Shown here: in pieces, positions 26,983 to 35,854 of the stretch | How the letters are laid out: every line of letters begins with the position of its first letter | How positions within the stretch are numbered: position 1 is the stretch's first letter | Assembly: GCF_002257705.1 (NCBI RefSeq) | Contig: NZ_LSLK01000113.1 | Location: forward strand, 124,001-188,000 | From: Sporomusa silvacetica DSM 10669 | GTDB lineage: Bacteria > Bacillota > Negativicutes > Sporomusales > Sporomusaceae | Length of the DNA stretch: 64,000 nucleotides | Reading direction: 5' to 3' | Position numbers and translations under genes: made by a program | The notes under the pieces: model-generated | Databases searched by the model: none | What the model saw: the letters and a program-made list of their open reading frames with translations, nothing else | Told to the model about the DNA's origin: nothing

Positions 26983-28456
26983 CTCTTTTTTTCAGTAGCG
27001 AAATGACTTCATTCACAACGTTCATAATCTGATCTTCACTGATGGAACTAGAGCTACTGCTCTGGGCCTCGCAGGCTGAATGGGAGGGGGTTGTGTTTTC
27101 GGTGCAATCTTTGATTCCATAAGCTACACGTTTGATATTGATCAAGTGCAGGGGAGTTACATTATCGGAGGTGGCACTGCCGCCCCAGGTACCGCAACCT
27201 AGTGTAAAGGCCGGAGCAAGTCCAGTACTTAATCCCACGCCGCCATGGGTGGATGGTGTGTTAACCAATATTCTGAATACGGGTTTTTCTGAAAATTTCA
27301 TGGCCATTGCTGGAGTTTCAGTATGAATAGAGAGGCTGTGACCCACACCGCCATTATGCAACAATTTGATGCACAAATCACAAGCTTCCTCCCAATCTTT
27401 TACGGTATAAAAGGCCAGTACGGTAGTCAACTTTTCGTAAGACAGGGGATACCCTTCACCCACGCCTTGTTGTTCACCCAACAGAACTTTGGTCCCGGCG
27501 GGAATAGTGATACCAGCATTGTCAGCAATGAATTTTGCCGATCTCCCCACCATTTTCGCGTTCATGGCGTGGCCGCGAACAAACAATTTTTGGGCAACTT
27601 GGCTTGTTTCCGCTGGTGTCATAAAGTAGCCGCCCAGGCGTTTGAATTCTTCCACTACCTGATCCCGGATACATTCTTCAACAATAACCGATTGCTCAGA
27701 TGCACAGATAGTACCATTGTCAAATGTTTTACTGGTGATAATGTTTTTGACTGCCTGGGAAATGTTAGCAGTCCTTTCTATATAGGCCGGCACGTTGCCT
27801 GGGCCTACACCCAATGCCGGTTTTCCGGCGCTATAGGCTGCCTTTACCATGGCCGAACCACCTGTCGCAATAATCATGGCAACTTCATCACATTTCATGA
27901 GTTCATTGGTTGCATTCATTGATGGTTTGGAAATGCAGCCAATGATATTGGCTGGGGCACCGGCAGCTACTGCGGCATCATTCATCAGTCTAGCTGCCTG
28001 CAGCGTGCATTTCAGAGCCGAAGGATGCGGGGAAAACACAATCCCATTACGGGATTTGATGGCAATAATTGCATTATATATGGCCGTTGATGTGGGATTG
28101 GTTGAGGGAATAATCCCCATAAGCACTCCTACTGGTTCGGCAATTTCCATGACTTTATTGACCTTATCTTCTTTGATGACGCCAATGGTTTGCATGGGTT
28201 TAATAAATTCATACAGTTCTGTGGAAGCAAAACGATTTTTGAATGTTTTATCTTCTATTTTGCCAAATCCGGTTTCTTCCACCGCCAGGCTTGCCAGTGA
28301 AACGGCATTTTCCTCTGCTGCTTTCACCATACTGCGAATGATTTTATCAATCTGCTCGCAATTGAATTTTCCCAGTTGCGTTTGTGCCAGTTTAGCCTGA
28401 CGGGCAAGATTTCTAGTCTCTTGCACGGATTGTAAGTCATAATCAAAGTTGTCCAA
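26972..28456 (-). CDS. CoA-acylating acetaldehyde dehydrogenase (EutE/PduP type), copy 1
   Basis: This 494-residue aldehyde dehydrogenase has the catalytic cysteine in SKTFDNGTICASEQSVI, the cofactor segment ATGGSAMVKAAYSAGKPALG and GGVGHSLSIHT. It oxidises acetaldehyde to acetyl-CoA with NAD+. After the catalytic domain a Ser-rich linker leads to a C-terminal amphipathic helix (EDQIMNVVNEVISLLKKRG), a probable encapsulation peptide. The start is TTG at 28456 with GGAGG 9 nt upstream. A second, distinct copy lies at 41091. Confidence 0.93.
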   Translation of the reverse strand: MDNFDYDLQSVQETRNLARQAKLAQTQLGKFNCEQIDKIIRSMVKAAEENAVSLASLAVEETGFGKIEDKTFKNRFASTELYEFIKPMQTIGVIKEDKVNKVMEIAEPVGVLMGIIPSTNPTSTAIYNAIIAIKSRNGIVFSPHPSALKCTLQAARLMNDAAVAAGAPANIIGCISKPSMNATNELMKCDEVAMIIATGGSAMVKAAYSAGKPALGVGPGNVPAYIERTANISQAVKNIITSKTFDNGTICASEQSVIVEECIRDQVVEEFKRLGGYFMTPAETSQVAQKLFVRGHAMNAKMVGRSAKFIADNAGITIPAGTKVLLGEQQGVGEGYPLSYEKLTTVLAFYTVKDWEEACDLCIKLLHNGGVGHSLSIHTETPAMAMKFSEKPVFRILVNTPSTHGGVGLSTGLAPAFTLGCGTWGGSATSDNVTPLHLINIKRVAYGIKDCTENTTPSHSACEAQSSSSSSISEDQIMNVVNEVISLLKKRGDK

Positions 28457-28533
28457 TTTACTATTCCTCCATCTACTGTTGTGTACCTATTTTACAGGTA
28501 CACAACTTACACATTCATGGTCTTGCACACCAG

Positions 28534-29178
28534 TTACTTTTCACGCCCCTGCTCGTAGTATTTCTTTAGTTTCTGGATAAGTAATTCTTTGTTTGCTTTG
28601 GATATGGCTCTGCCTGCTATGCCAAGTTCTTGGTATTCTCTTGCCAAATTCCGAAGTTTTACCACCGACAGCGATTTCAGGGTGTTCACGCTTTTTTCCA
28701 GGCCGAATTCCTGTATCCAAGCATCAACGGCCTCTTTGTGGAGCTCTTGCGCCGCGTTAGTGCTTGCTTTTATGGTCTTAGCAGGTTCTGTCGCTTCGAT
28801 TGCTGTATCCTGATTTGGCAAGGGCTCATTTATGTTGGTGATTGGATCAAAGCCTGATTTTTCTTGTTGTGGTACAATGATTGGCTGCTCCAGAGCAGGA
28901 TTTGCACGTTGAACGACCATGCTTTCAATCTCATGCTGCGGTTTGGGAATTATGTGTTGAGAAACCAATGACAACTGAGCAATATTTTTAACTGCAGTTA
29001 CACCTGCTTCCACAGCGGCTGTAACTGCTCCCACATCACCAGTTACAGCAATTGTTACCAGACCGCCACCGACAAAGGTTCTCCCCATAAGTTCCACTTG
29101 CGCCGTTTTGAGCATGACATCTGCACATTCAATAGCAGGAAGGAGTCCTCGGGTCTCAATTAGACCAAGAGCCTGCAT
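28534..29178 (-). CDS. BMC shell protein with C-terminal Rho_N/SAP-like tail
   Basis: Residues 1-90 form a BMC domain (LGLIETRGLLPAIECADVML, VTIAVTGDVGAVTAAVEAGV). A polar Pro/Gln/Thr-rich linker (about 95-145) follows. The last about 50 residues (SLSVVKLRNLAREYQELGI ... ANKELLIQKLKKYYE) resemble the helix-extended-helix of Rho N-terminal or SAP domains, which bind nucleic acid. EutK is a known BMC protein with a nucleic-acid-binding tail, but of a different fold. The role may be to recruit RNA or DNA, or to organise the lumen. The tail function is inferred from pattern only. Confidence 0.82.
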   Translation of the reverse strand: MQALGLIETRGLLPAIECADVMLKTAQVELMGRTFVGGGLVTIAVTGDVGAVTAAVEAGVTAVKNIAQLSLVSQHIIPKPQHEIESMVVQRANPALEQPIIVPQQEKSGFDPITNINEPLPNQDTAIEATEPAKTIKASTNAAQELHKEAVDAWIQEFGLEKSVNTLKSLSVVKLRNLAREYQELGIAGRAISKANKELLIQKLKKYYEQGREK

Positions 29179-29189
29179 AGCTTACCCTC

Positions 29190-29864
29190 CTATTGCCCAG
29201 CCATAAGATCAGGCCAGTTTGCCGGGTAGGTTACGTAAAAGAGTTTGACATACTCAGACGAACTCCAGATTACTTTGGAACCTTTGGGTACAAAGAGAAC
29301 ATCTCCCTGATGAGCGTGATATGTCTCACCATTAATGGTGATGGACAGGCTTCCCTCCAGAACAATATCAATCTCTTCATAGCACAATTCCCATTCAAAG
29401 CTGGATTTTTCAATTGTCAAAAACCCGGAGCTCATTTGGGATTCCTCTTTACTGACCACTTCACGATAAGCTACGTTAGTACTGGGATCGCCTGTGTCAA
29501 AGGTCTCGAGTTTCACTGTCCTACCGCGCACAATTTTTAGTCCACTTTTCTGATCATATTCAGCGCGATAGGGTGTTGCGGGGGCTGGGACATTTGCCAG
29601 GAGTTGATTGGCCAATACCGCTTTTACAACTTGATAGATCATATCGGGGTCAATATTGGGTTCCCGGCTAGCTTTCTTCGGCAGGCCACAATCTTTGCTG
29701 GCAGGCTTTCCTGCAACAGATGAATCTGCTGCAAATTCCACGCCCAGTTCATTGGCTAAGTCCTTGGCTGCCGGTGTAATGATGGTATTGCAGTCTACGC
29801 AAAATATTTTTTGCCCCTTTTCTGCTGCTGCTTTTACCTCGCTTGCACTAACAAGTTTTTTCAA
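29190..29864 (-). CDS. eutQ: EutQ-like cupin protein
   Basis: The first about 60 residues (KKLVSASEVKAAAEKGQKIF.. TIITPAAKDLANELGVEF) match the N-terminal tail of EutQ. After a linker comes a cupin barrel with EWELCYEEIDIVLEGSLSI and the DVLFVPKGSKVIWSS half. EutQ has been connected with acetate kinase activity and with compartment assembly; the role here is uncertain. The start is TTG at 29864, 7 nt after AGGAGG. Confidence 0.88.
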   Translation of the reverse strand: MKKLVSASEVKAAAEKGQKIFCVDCNTIITPAAKDLANELGVEFAADSSVAGKPASKDCGLPKKASREPNIDPDMIYQVVKAVLANQLLANVPAPATPYRAEYDQKSGLKIVRGRTVKLETFDTGDPSTNVAYREVVSKEESQMSSGFLTIEKSSFEWELCYEEIDIVLEGSLSITINGETYHAHQGDVLFVPKGSKVIWSSSEYVKLFYVTYPANWPDLMAGQ

Positions 29865-29906
29865 TGTAGCACCTCCTTTGATAGAAGATTGTGTTTGATT
29901 GTAGTT

Positions 29907-30455
29907 TTAGAACAGCGATGTCCACAATTTGTCGGCCGGAGAAGGAATTACTTCTATATCTACTAACAGACCTTTTTCGAGGACGATAGCTTTCCCAGCT
30001 TCAATACCTGCTTCTACAGCAGCAACATCACCCGTGAAGGTGAAGTACGCTTTGCCGCCTAGTCCACTGCCCAAACGAAGTTCCAAAGCCTGTATGTCTG
30101 CCGCTTTAAGTGCCGCATCGGCGGCAATGATCATCGATGCCAGGGAAAAGGATTCCATAATACCCAGAGCTCCGGTTCCATCTGGCATAGTAGTAGCCGT
30201 GATGGCCGGGAAAACAGCCTGATGGACATTGGCAAGAATAAAGCTATCTACCAGATATTCTCCTGCTGTTTCTACACCGACGCTGATAGAGCTTTCTACG
30301 GCGGCAACATCTCCATGGATGATGGCGATATATTTTCCTGGACAGACAGGAGTTGCACTGACTACTTCAACATAGGCCGTTTTAAGCATCAGGTCTGTCG
30401 CATAAATTCCTCTTGCAATACTCGTAAGCTCAATCATACCTATTGCCCTATACAT
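29907..30455 (-). CDS. pduT: BMC-T tandem shell protein PduT, iron-sulfur type
   Basis: This 182-residue protein has two BMC domains (IGMIELTSIARGIYATDLML and LGIMESFSLASMIIAADAAL). Cys38 lies in TPVCPGKY, the position that in PduT supplies three cysteines to a [4Fe-4S] cluster at the trimer pore. It probably conducts electrons across the shell, in line with the adjacent flavo/iron-sulfur protein PduS, whose stop codon overlaps its start by 8 bp. A strong AAGGTGGGG site precedes the ATG. Confidence 0.94.
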   Translation of the reverse strand: MYRAIGMIELTSIARGIYATDLMLKTAYVEVVSATPVCPGKYIAIIHGDVAAVESSISVGVETAGEYLVDSFILANVHQAVFPAITATTMPDGTGALGIMESFSLASMIIAADAALKAADIQALELRLGSGLGGKAYFTFTGDVAAVEAGIEAGKAIVLEKGLLVDIEVIPSPADKLWTSLF

Positions 30456-31785
30456 ACGACCCCACCTTTATCACAATAAAATCCTGCGTGTTCTCGATAA
30501 CAGTACCATCAAGACTGGCGTGAACTGCAGCCCCGAGACTATTGTCCGGAATTTTCCCAATCAGTTGCCCGGCTTTCACCTGTTCACCTACGGTGACGAC
30601 AGGTATTGCCGGCGCTCCAATATGCTGACGCAGAGCTATCCGGATGTATTCTGGCCGGAATTCGATCTGGGTCAGGGGAGCCGGTTTATCGAACGCTGTT
30701 AAACCGATTTTTGCAATTAGACGTTTGCTTGGAATCAAACGATATTCTCTGGCCGACCGCGGCGTAAATTCCAGCTGTGTCGGCTGATATCTTATCCCTT
30801 GTTCTGCCAGCTTTTGCTTATAAAGAATATTGACAGATTTCGGATGGAGATTAACCGGACAGGAGAATAATTCGCAGGCACCGCATTCACAACATAACTG
30901 AGCAATTTGTTGTTCTTTCACGTCCCCCAGATTGTAGCTTAGAGCACGCATGACTTTATGGGGCTGCATATTGTGTCCCAAAAGATAACGGGGACACAGG
31001 TCGGTACACATCCGACATTGTTCACAAGCAGTTCTGCTGATGACTCTGGCCTGATCAATGTTCACGGATTTTTTGCGGATAAGAAAGTGCTCTTTTTTGA
31101 GTAGTACATAGCCTTTGCTTTTTTTGGTAACATACCCATCCACATTATTCATGACAGCGCCCATCATGGGGCCGCCATCTATCACGGCATAGTCATCTAC
31201 ATTTTCGACTCCGCATTGTCCGATTACATCCCGGATGGATACGCCCACAGGTACTTTCATGGTCAGGCGACGGGGAATATCTCCGGCTACAGTGATGTAC
31301 GTTTCTGTGACCGGGGTTCCGGCCATGGCCTGGGATATATTCAGGGCAGTTTCCGCATTGATGACCACACAGCCCACTTTCAGGGGAATGGATGCTTCCG
31401 GAACAATTCTGTGGGTCAGTTCATGAACCAGAACCTGCTCGTCGCCAGCAGGATAGATATCTCGGAGTTCCATTACTTCCATGTAATTTGCAAGTCCCAG
31501 AGCAGCAATTCTTGCTCGCATGAGGACAATGACTTCTTTGTGTTTGCCCTTGATACCAATAATGGCTTTGTGGGCTTCAATATATCTTCCCGCTGCTTCC
31601 ATTCCTCTGATGATTTCATCAGGAAACTGCGCCATCAATTGCCGATCCACCCTGAGCAGAGGTTCACATTCAGCACCATTAAGCAATATATACTCGGCTT
31701 TAGAAGTTAGTTTGGCATGAGTTGGAAATCCGGCTCCGCCCGCCCCGATAATCCCTGCATCTTTAACTTCGTTCAGTAGATCCAA
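30448..31785 (-). CDS. pduS: PduS-like RnfC-family electron-transfer flavoprotein
   Basis: This 445-residue protein has an N-terminal FMN/NADH-binding region (GIIGAGGAGFPTHAKL, then LLNGAECEPLL) and two ferredoxin motifs (CEQCRMCTDLCP and CCECGACELFSCP). A C-terminal barrel-sandwich domain follows. In Pdu it reduces cobalamin, but this locus is B12-independent, so NAD+ recycling or delivery of electrons to the radical activase is more plausible here. The start is TTG at 31785 with GGAGGTGG upstream. Confidence 0.92.
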   Translation of the reverse strand: MDLLNEVKDAGIIGAGGAGFPTHAKLTSKAEYILLNGAECEPLLRVDRQLMAQFPDEIIRGMEAAGRYIEAHKAIIGIKGKHKEVIVLMRARIAALGLANYMEVMELRDIYPAGDEQVLVHELTHRIVPEASIPLKVGCVVINAETALNISQAMAGTPVTETYITVAGDIPRRLTMKVPVGVSIRDVIGQCGVENVDDYAVIDGGPMMGAVMNNVDGYVTKKSKGYVLLKKEHFLIRKKSVNIDQARVISRTACEQCRMCTDLCPRYLLGHNMQPHKVMRALSYNLGDVKEQQIAQLCCECGACELFSCPVNLHPKSVNILYKQKLAEQGIRYQPTQLEFTPRSAREYRLIPSKRLIAKIGLTAFDKPAPLTQIEFRPEYIRIALRQHIGAPAIPVVTVGEQVKAGQLIGKIPDNSLGAAVHASLDGTVIENTQDFIVIKVGSYV

Positions 31786-31806
31786 ATTTTTCCACCTCCA
31801 ATTTTC

Positions 31807-32067
31807 TTAAAACATGCAGTCTTCGTCAATGATTCCTACAATCACGGCATCAAGCGGTACATCGTCCCGATCCAGCATTTTGCGAGCTGAACTGCCATTA
31901 CAGACAAGCACTCGTTCGCCAATACCGGCACCGATGGTGTCGGCAGCTATCATGAGACGACCGGCGTCAATACCGCCAAGAACTTCCACTAACATGAATT
32001 TGAGTCCTACGAGGGAATCAGCTTTTCTTGTTGACCATATATTATCAATAACTTTAGCTGCTATCAT
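31807..32067 (-). CDS. eutN: BMC-P pentameric vertex protein (EutN/CcmL type)
   Basis: This 86-residue protein has the EutN/CcmL fold signature: GLKFMLVEVLGG, AADTIGAGIGERVLVCNGSSAR and the C-terminal VDAVIVGIID type strand. Pentamers close the vertices of the shell. Its ATG overlaps the TGA of the preceding BMC gene (ATGA), showing translational coupling. Confidence 0.95.
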   Translation of the reverse strand: MIAAKVIDNIWSTRKADSLVGLKFMLVEVLGGIDAGRLMIAADTIGAGIGERVLVCNGSSARKMLDRDDVPLDAVIVGIIDEDCMF

Positions 32068-32375
32068 AAATTCGCACCTGTTTTGCTGCTTTCAAATTTA
32101 TATTGTATCTCTTTAATAGCTGCTTCCACCGCTGCCGTATCTCCGAAGATGGCGATCATAATCAGATTCTGTGGGCATTGGCCTTTAATATCTTCCACTA
32201 CCACCCCAGCCGCTTTTTCTGCAATATCAGCAGCAAAAACCATATCAATCAGCCGCCCCTGAACCAAACCTACAGCGTCATTGTCCTCAATGGGGCTGGT
32301 TGAAGCAGAACCTTTTCGTCGAAACAGAATATCCAATGTCCCCTTAGAAGGGGATTTTATAATTCGGTACTCCAT
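32064..32375 (-). CDS. Atypical BMC-domain protein with N-terminal extension
   Basis: Of 103 residues, about 35-95 form a BMC-like domain (AVGLVQGRLIDMVFAADIAEK ... LIMIAIFGDTAAVEAAIKEI). About 33 residues precede it (RIIKSPSKGTLDILFRRKG) that are absent from ordinary BMC-H proteins. The domain lacks the usual pore motif and the GxxAAxxAAD helix is altered (MVFAADIAEKAA). Likely a minor or specialised shell component. I do not recognise a named Pdu or Eut equivalent. Confidence 0.75.
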   Translation of the reverse strand: MEYRIIKSPSKGTLDILFRRKGSASTSPIEDNDAVGLVQGRLIDMVFAADIAEKAAGVVVEDIKGQCPQNLIMIAIFGDTAAVEAAIKEIQYKFESSKTGANL

Positions 32376-32394
32376 GTGGAAAAGTCACTCCTGT

Positions 32395-33237
32395 CTAAAG
32401 GATTTCCTGGGTGCAGTTAAGTGCAATACCCAAAGGTGTTACAAAAATGGGGTTTTGCGGTTTATAAGTGGGAAGGTTGGTTTGTTTGGCGATAATATTT
32501 TCCATCCCGTCCAGGCAACAGGTTCCACCTACCAAATAGATTTCTTTTACTTGGTATTCACGTATGTGACGACTGATAATGGATGATACTTTCTCAATAA
32601 CAGGTCGTAATACGGGAATCAATTCCTTATGGTTTTTGAAGTCACGCTTATATTGATCCGCATCATCAAAGCTCAATTTATATGCACCGGCAATAACGAG
32701 AGAAAAGTGAGTGCCGCCTGTAGGTTCATCGGCGACATAAATTACTTTGCCGTCTTTCAAAATGGCAATCCCCGTTGTGCCACCACCAACATCAACAATT
32801 GCCCCGTCTTTAATCTTTAGTACAGCATTGGCTGCCGTCGGTTCATCCAAAAGGTTGGTAATTTCAAAACCAGCCCCCTGAACCACATGTTTAATAGCTC
32901 CTGAATCAAGAGTAAAGGTTCCCGGAGGAAGCGCTGCTGCTGCATAGGTCAGTTCAGCGCCAAGTTTCTGCTCAAGTTCCTGTTTTAGTTCTTTGACGAT
33001 GCGAATAGCACCGATATAGTCCACAACCATGCCATCTTTGACAACATTGGCAAAACGATAGGCACCAGCAACAGGCTGATAATTCTCATCAAGGACTGCC
33101 AGTACAATATAGGCTGTTCCCAGGTCAACACCAGTGTAATAGACGGAGGATTTATTCAATACAGGTTCTGTAATCACTTTCTCAAAATCACGAACAAGTT
33201 GATCGCAATATTGAAAGGCTGAATTCATCGTTTCCAT
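32395..33237 (-). CDS. eutJ: EutJ-like actin/HSP70-fold chaperone
   Basis: This protein of about 280 residues has ATPase motifs of the actin-HSP70 fold: GVDLGTAYIVLAVLD (phosphate 1), AIVDVGGGTTGIAIL (phosphate 2) and EIYLVGGTCCLDGMENII (adenosine). EutJ is found in ethanolamine and choline microcompartment operons and is presumed to assist folding or reactivation of the signature enzyme. The ATG at 33237 lies 6 nt after AGGAGG; it overlaps the upstream gene by 13 bp. Confidence 0.92.
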   Translation of the reverse strand: METMNSAFQYCDQLVRDFEKVITEPVLNKSSVYYTGVDLGTAYIVLAVLDENYQPVAGAYRFANVVKDGMVVDYIGAIRIVKELKQELEQKLGAELTYAAAALPPGTFTLDSGAIKHVVQGAGFEITNLLDEPTAANAVLKIKDGAIVDVGGGTTGIAILKDGKVIYVADEPTGGTHFSLVIAGAYKLSFDDADQYKRDFKNHKELIPVLRPVIEKVSSIISRHIREYQVKEIYLVGGTCCLDGMENIIAKQTNLPTYKPQNPIFVTPLGIALNCTQEIL

Positions 33238-33905
33238 TTCTTTCCTCCTAAACCTTTCCACATCATCATGCAGAGTATGTTAATGATCAGGTTAACCGTA
33301 TCAATTAAATCTTCCCGGGCACAAACTTGCTGCTCTTCATTCCAATAGGTTTCCAAAATGGTTGGTTCGATCTCGCGTAGGGAAGCGCGCAAGTAATTTA
33401 ACAGCGCAATCTCTTTCCCATTTTCCAATCCTATGTGAAACTCACTGATGTCAACATATTTTTCCAGATTATCAGCGCGGGCTGTGATTTCTTCTGCTGA
33501 CCATCCCCAAAATTGAATTTTGTCTGGGGCTAGCTGTTCCCGTTCAGCGATTTTCAGGTTTCGGAAGCATTTGCCTAGGGCCATAACTTCTTCTGACAGG
33601 ACAGCATCGCCAGAGCGTAAAAGTTCTGCCGCAATTAGAAGAAATAAAGATTCTATGCAGTCCATTCTTCCACGCAATCTCAGGGTACACCAGCTTTCCC
33701 GCCCCGGTGCCTGATTCGACTTGCTGGTGTTTGATTTTTTATCGTTTTTATCGTCACTATACTGAGCCTGTACCAGCGTGACTCGTCTGTCCCCAAGAAA
33801 TTGGCGGGCTCCTGGTGTAATCTTTGTATCTGATTCCAGAACATATGTAGCAAAGGGTTCTTTTCTATATAAATCTCGCAATTCCATTTCGGTGATGAAT
33901 TTCAT
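33225..33905 (-). CDS. EutT-like (cobalamin adenosyltransferase-related) protein
   Basis: The 226-residue product begins with the EutT N-terminal signature (MKFITEMELRDLYRKEP ... TKITPGARQFLGDRRV). The central helical part (SEEVMALGKCFRNLKIAERE, then FHIGLENGKEIALLNYLRA) fits the EutT/PduO-type bundle. It lacks the CCxxC metal-binding motif of EutT. The signature enzyme in this operon is a B12-independent glycyl-radical enzyme, so adenosylcobalamin would not be needed. It may be a structural or assembly homologue rather than an active adenosyltransferase. Confidence 0.75.
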   Translation of the reverse strand: MKFITEMELRDLYRKEPFATYVLESDTKITPGARQFLGDRRVTLVQAQYSDDKNDKKSNTSKSNQAPGRESWCTLRLRGRMDCIESLFLLIAAELLRSGDAVLSEEVMALGKCFRNLKIAEREQLAPDKIQFWGWSAEEITARADNLEKYVDISEFHIGLENGKEIALLNYLRASLREIEPTILETYWNEEQQVCAREDLIDTVNLIINILCMMMWKGLGGKKWKR

Positions 33906-34003
33906 TGCCGCACCCCACCCTTCCTGAAATCTTCTTTTACCAAATTCCCATCGATTTATTGCTGAAGCAAAAGGTATCGCGAATAGCTATATAATGAAGA
34001 AAC

Positions 34004-34459
34004 TCAATTTCTTGCAAAGGTTTCTTGTTTTCCAAGTAAGTAGTTTTTTAAGGCTTCCACACCTGTATTGTCTTGTAAGGAAATCCAAAAGTAAGGCTCA
34101 AAAACGCCTATTCTTTTCAACTGCTTTATAGCTAAATTGACATTTTCTGGCGCCAAATCGATCTTGGTAATCACGCCCGTGACTGGACAAGTAAACGATT
34201 TCGCAAAACCGGGCGGATACACTTCAATAAGTCTAGATTGATCAACAAGCATGAGTATCTGGGACGCAGATTGCGCCGTTGCAATCAGGTATTTATACAT
34301 GTACGCGTTTTCTATATATGAGCCTGGTGTGTCAATAGTATTTTTTCCATAAATAACATCCTGGGTCTTTTTTAATGGTCTGGCAGAATCATTTAATACA
34401 TTAGCCAGTATGGATTTGCCAGAATGGCTGGGTCCGACGATCATAATTCGTTTTTTCAT
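34004..34459 (-). CDS. eutP: EutP/PduV-like small GTPase
   Basis: This 151-residue P-loop protein has Walker A GPSHSGKSILANVL, the switch DTPGSYIEN and the specificity motif TKIDLA. EutP/PduV proteins associate with microcompartments and may act as acetate kinase or in positioning; the role is unsettled. Its ATG overlaps the TGA of the PduU gene (ATGA). Confidence 0.9.
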   Translation of the reverse strand: MKKRIMIVGPSHSGKSILANVLNDSARPLKKTQDVIYGKNTIDTPGSYIENAYMYKYLIATAQSASQILMLVDQSRLIEVYPPGFAKSFTCPVTGVITKIDLAPENVNLAIKQLKRIGVFEPYFWISLQDNTGVEALKNYLLGKQETFARN

Positions 34460-34809
34460 GTACGTGTAATTTTGGCAGGTGTAAAGCCTAACAGTTTTTC
34501 CAATGTATCATTAATAGCAATCATGGCTGCTTCGACACTTGCCACGTCGCCAGATATGACTAATGATCCTGTAAACCGATCAAGAAAACCAATTTCCACG
34601 TCAGATGTTTTGGTAGCAATATCAGCTGCGATAATGGCTGCCTCATTAGGAGTGAGGTTTGAAATTCCAATGGCCCCTGTTTCTTCAATTCCCAGACGTT
34701 CATATATGTCTTGTACAGGCGAAGCTATGATGTGAGCCAAAGTGATTTGTTTGCCAGGCACATATTCTTGGATAATACGTTTTTTGTCAAATTCAGCGGC
34801 TGCACTCAT
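34456..34809 (-). CDS. pduU: PduU/EutS-type circularly permuted BMC shell protein
   Basis: This protein of about 117 residues has the PduU signature RIIQEYVPGKQITLAHIIASP and IGFLDRFTGSLVISGDVASVEAA. These shell proteins have a permuted BMC fold with a beta-barrel plug over the pore. The ATG at 34809 lies after AGGAGGGGG; the frame continues upstream to 34869 but without such a site. Confidence 0.95.
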   Translation of the reverse strand: MSAAAEFDKKRIIQEYVPGKQITLAHIIASPVQDIYERLGIEETGAIGISNLTPNEAAIIAADIATKTSDVEIGFLDRFTGSLVISGDVASVEAAMIAINDTLEKLLGFTPAKITRT

Positions 34810-34837
34810 AAAATCCCCCTCCTGTGCTATATAGCTC

Positions 34838-35830
34838 TTAATGTCTGATGACTTTGACCTGTAGGTCATACCCTTTTATGAACTCTTCAATTTTGTCCAA
34901 CTCTTCTTCTTGGAAGCTCAAATCTTCGGTGATGGCATATTGCTTGTCCAATTGCTTATATTTGTTGATGCCTAATTTATGGTAAGGAAGCAAGTCAATG
35001 CCCTGAAATTTTTTGTAACTTTTGAAGGCTTGGAGAAATTCCAGCGTTCTGCAAATGGTATCATCACTATCATTCAAGCCTCTGATGAGAGGCATCCTGA
35101 CTTTGACGGTAAACCCCCGGCGTATGAGTTCTGTTAGGTTATCCAGAATACGTTCATTACGCACTCCTGTAAGTTCATAATGCCGTTCAGAATCAATTTG
35201 CTTAATATCATACAGAAACAGATCAGTAAACTGAGCTATCATGAGCAGGGAGTCCAGTTTCGCATAGCCACTGGTTTCAATAGCTGTGTGGATTCCCATT
35301 CGTTGGCATTCCATCAGCAGGTTGGTGGCAAATTCCGGCTGCGCAGTGACTTCACCGCCCCCAAGAGTGACTCCTCCACCTGAACTCAGGTAGAAGAGCG
35401 CATCTTGTTGAATTATTTCCAAGACGTCGGAAATGGTTTTGTCTGAACCGACAATGGACACTGCCTGTTTCGGGCAAATTGTTTCGCAGTTTCGGCAACC
35501 CACACAGTCAAGGCTTCTATTTACTTTATGTCTGGGGCTTTCCTTGACGGTTCCTTGTGTGCCACCTTCTTCATCCTGAAAATAATGTATCTGGACGGGA
35601 CAAACAGGAATACAGTTGCCACAATTAGCGCATAAATCTTCTTTGAACATGACCTGATATTTGCGTTCAAGTCCCTCGGGATTTGAACACCATTTGCATC
35701 TCAAAGGACACCCTTTGAAGAAAATTAATGTTCTTATGCCCGGTCCATCATAAATGGAATATTTCTGCACATTAAAGATTCTCGCTTTTCTTTCTAAGAT
35801 GCTACCGATTTCTGTACTCGTTATGTCCAC
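34838..35830 (-). CDS. cutD: Glycyl-radical enzyme activase (choline lyase activase CutD)
   Basis: This 330-residue radical-SAM activase has CxxxCxxC in FFKGCPLRCKWCSNPEG (near residues 40-48). Two ferredoxin-like clusters follow (CANCGNCIPVCP and CVGCRNCETICP). GGGVTLGGGEVTAQPEFA is the conserved SAM-binding glycine-rich part. It abstracts the Gly hydrogen of the glycyl-radical lyase encoded next to it. The start is GTG at 35830, close to AAGGGA. Confidence 0.92.
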   Translation of the reverse strand: MDITSTEIGSILERKARIFNVQKYSIYDGPGIRTLIFFKGCPLRCKWCSNPEGLERKYQVMFKEDLCANCGNCIPVCPVQIHYFQDEEGGTQGTVKESPRHKVNRSLDCVGCRNCETICPKQAVSIVGSDKTISDVLEIIQQDALFYLSSGGGVTLGGGEVTAQPEFATNLLMECQRMGIHTAIETSGYAKLDSLLMIAQFTDLFLYDIKQIDSERHYELTGVRNERILDNLTELIRRGFTVKVRMPLIRGLNDSDDTICRTLEFLQAFKSYKKFQGIDLLPYHKLGINKYKQLDKQYAITEDLSFQEEELDKIEEFIKGYDLQVKVIRH

Positions 35831-35854
35831 ATCCCTTAGAAACTACCTACTGAT

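Noticed and set aside
27323..28400. Long open frames on the plus strand opposite the aldehyde dehydrogenase
   Set aside because: They are antisense shadows without ribosome-binding sites or recognisable products.
29907..31785. PduS/PduT as proof of a B12-dependent diol dehydratase system
   Set aside because: No diol dehydratase genes are present; the signature enzyme is a glycyl-radical lyase, so these are electron-transfer parts with another use.
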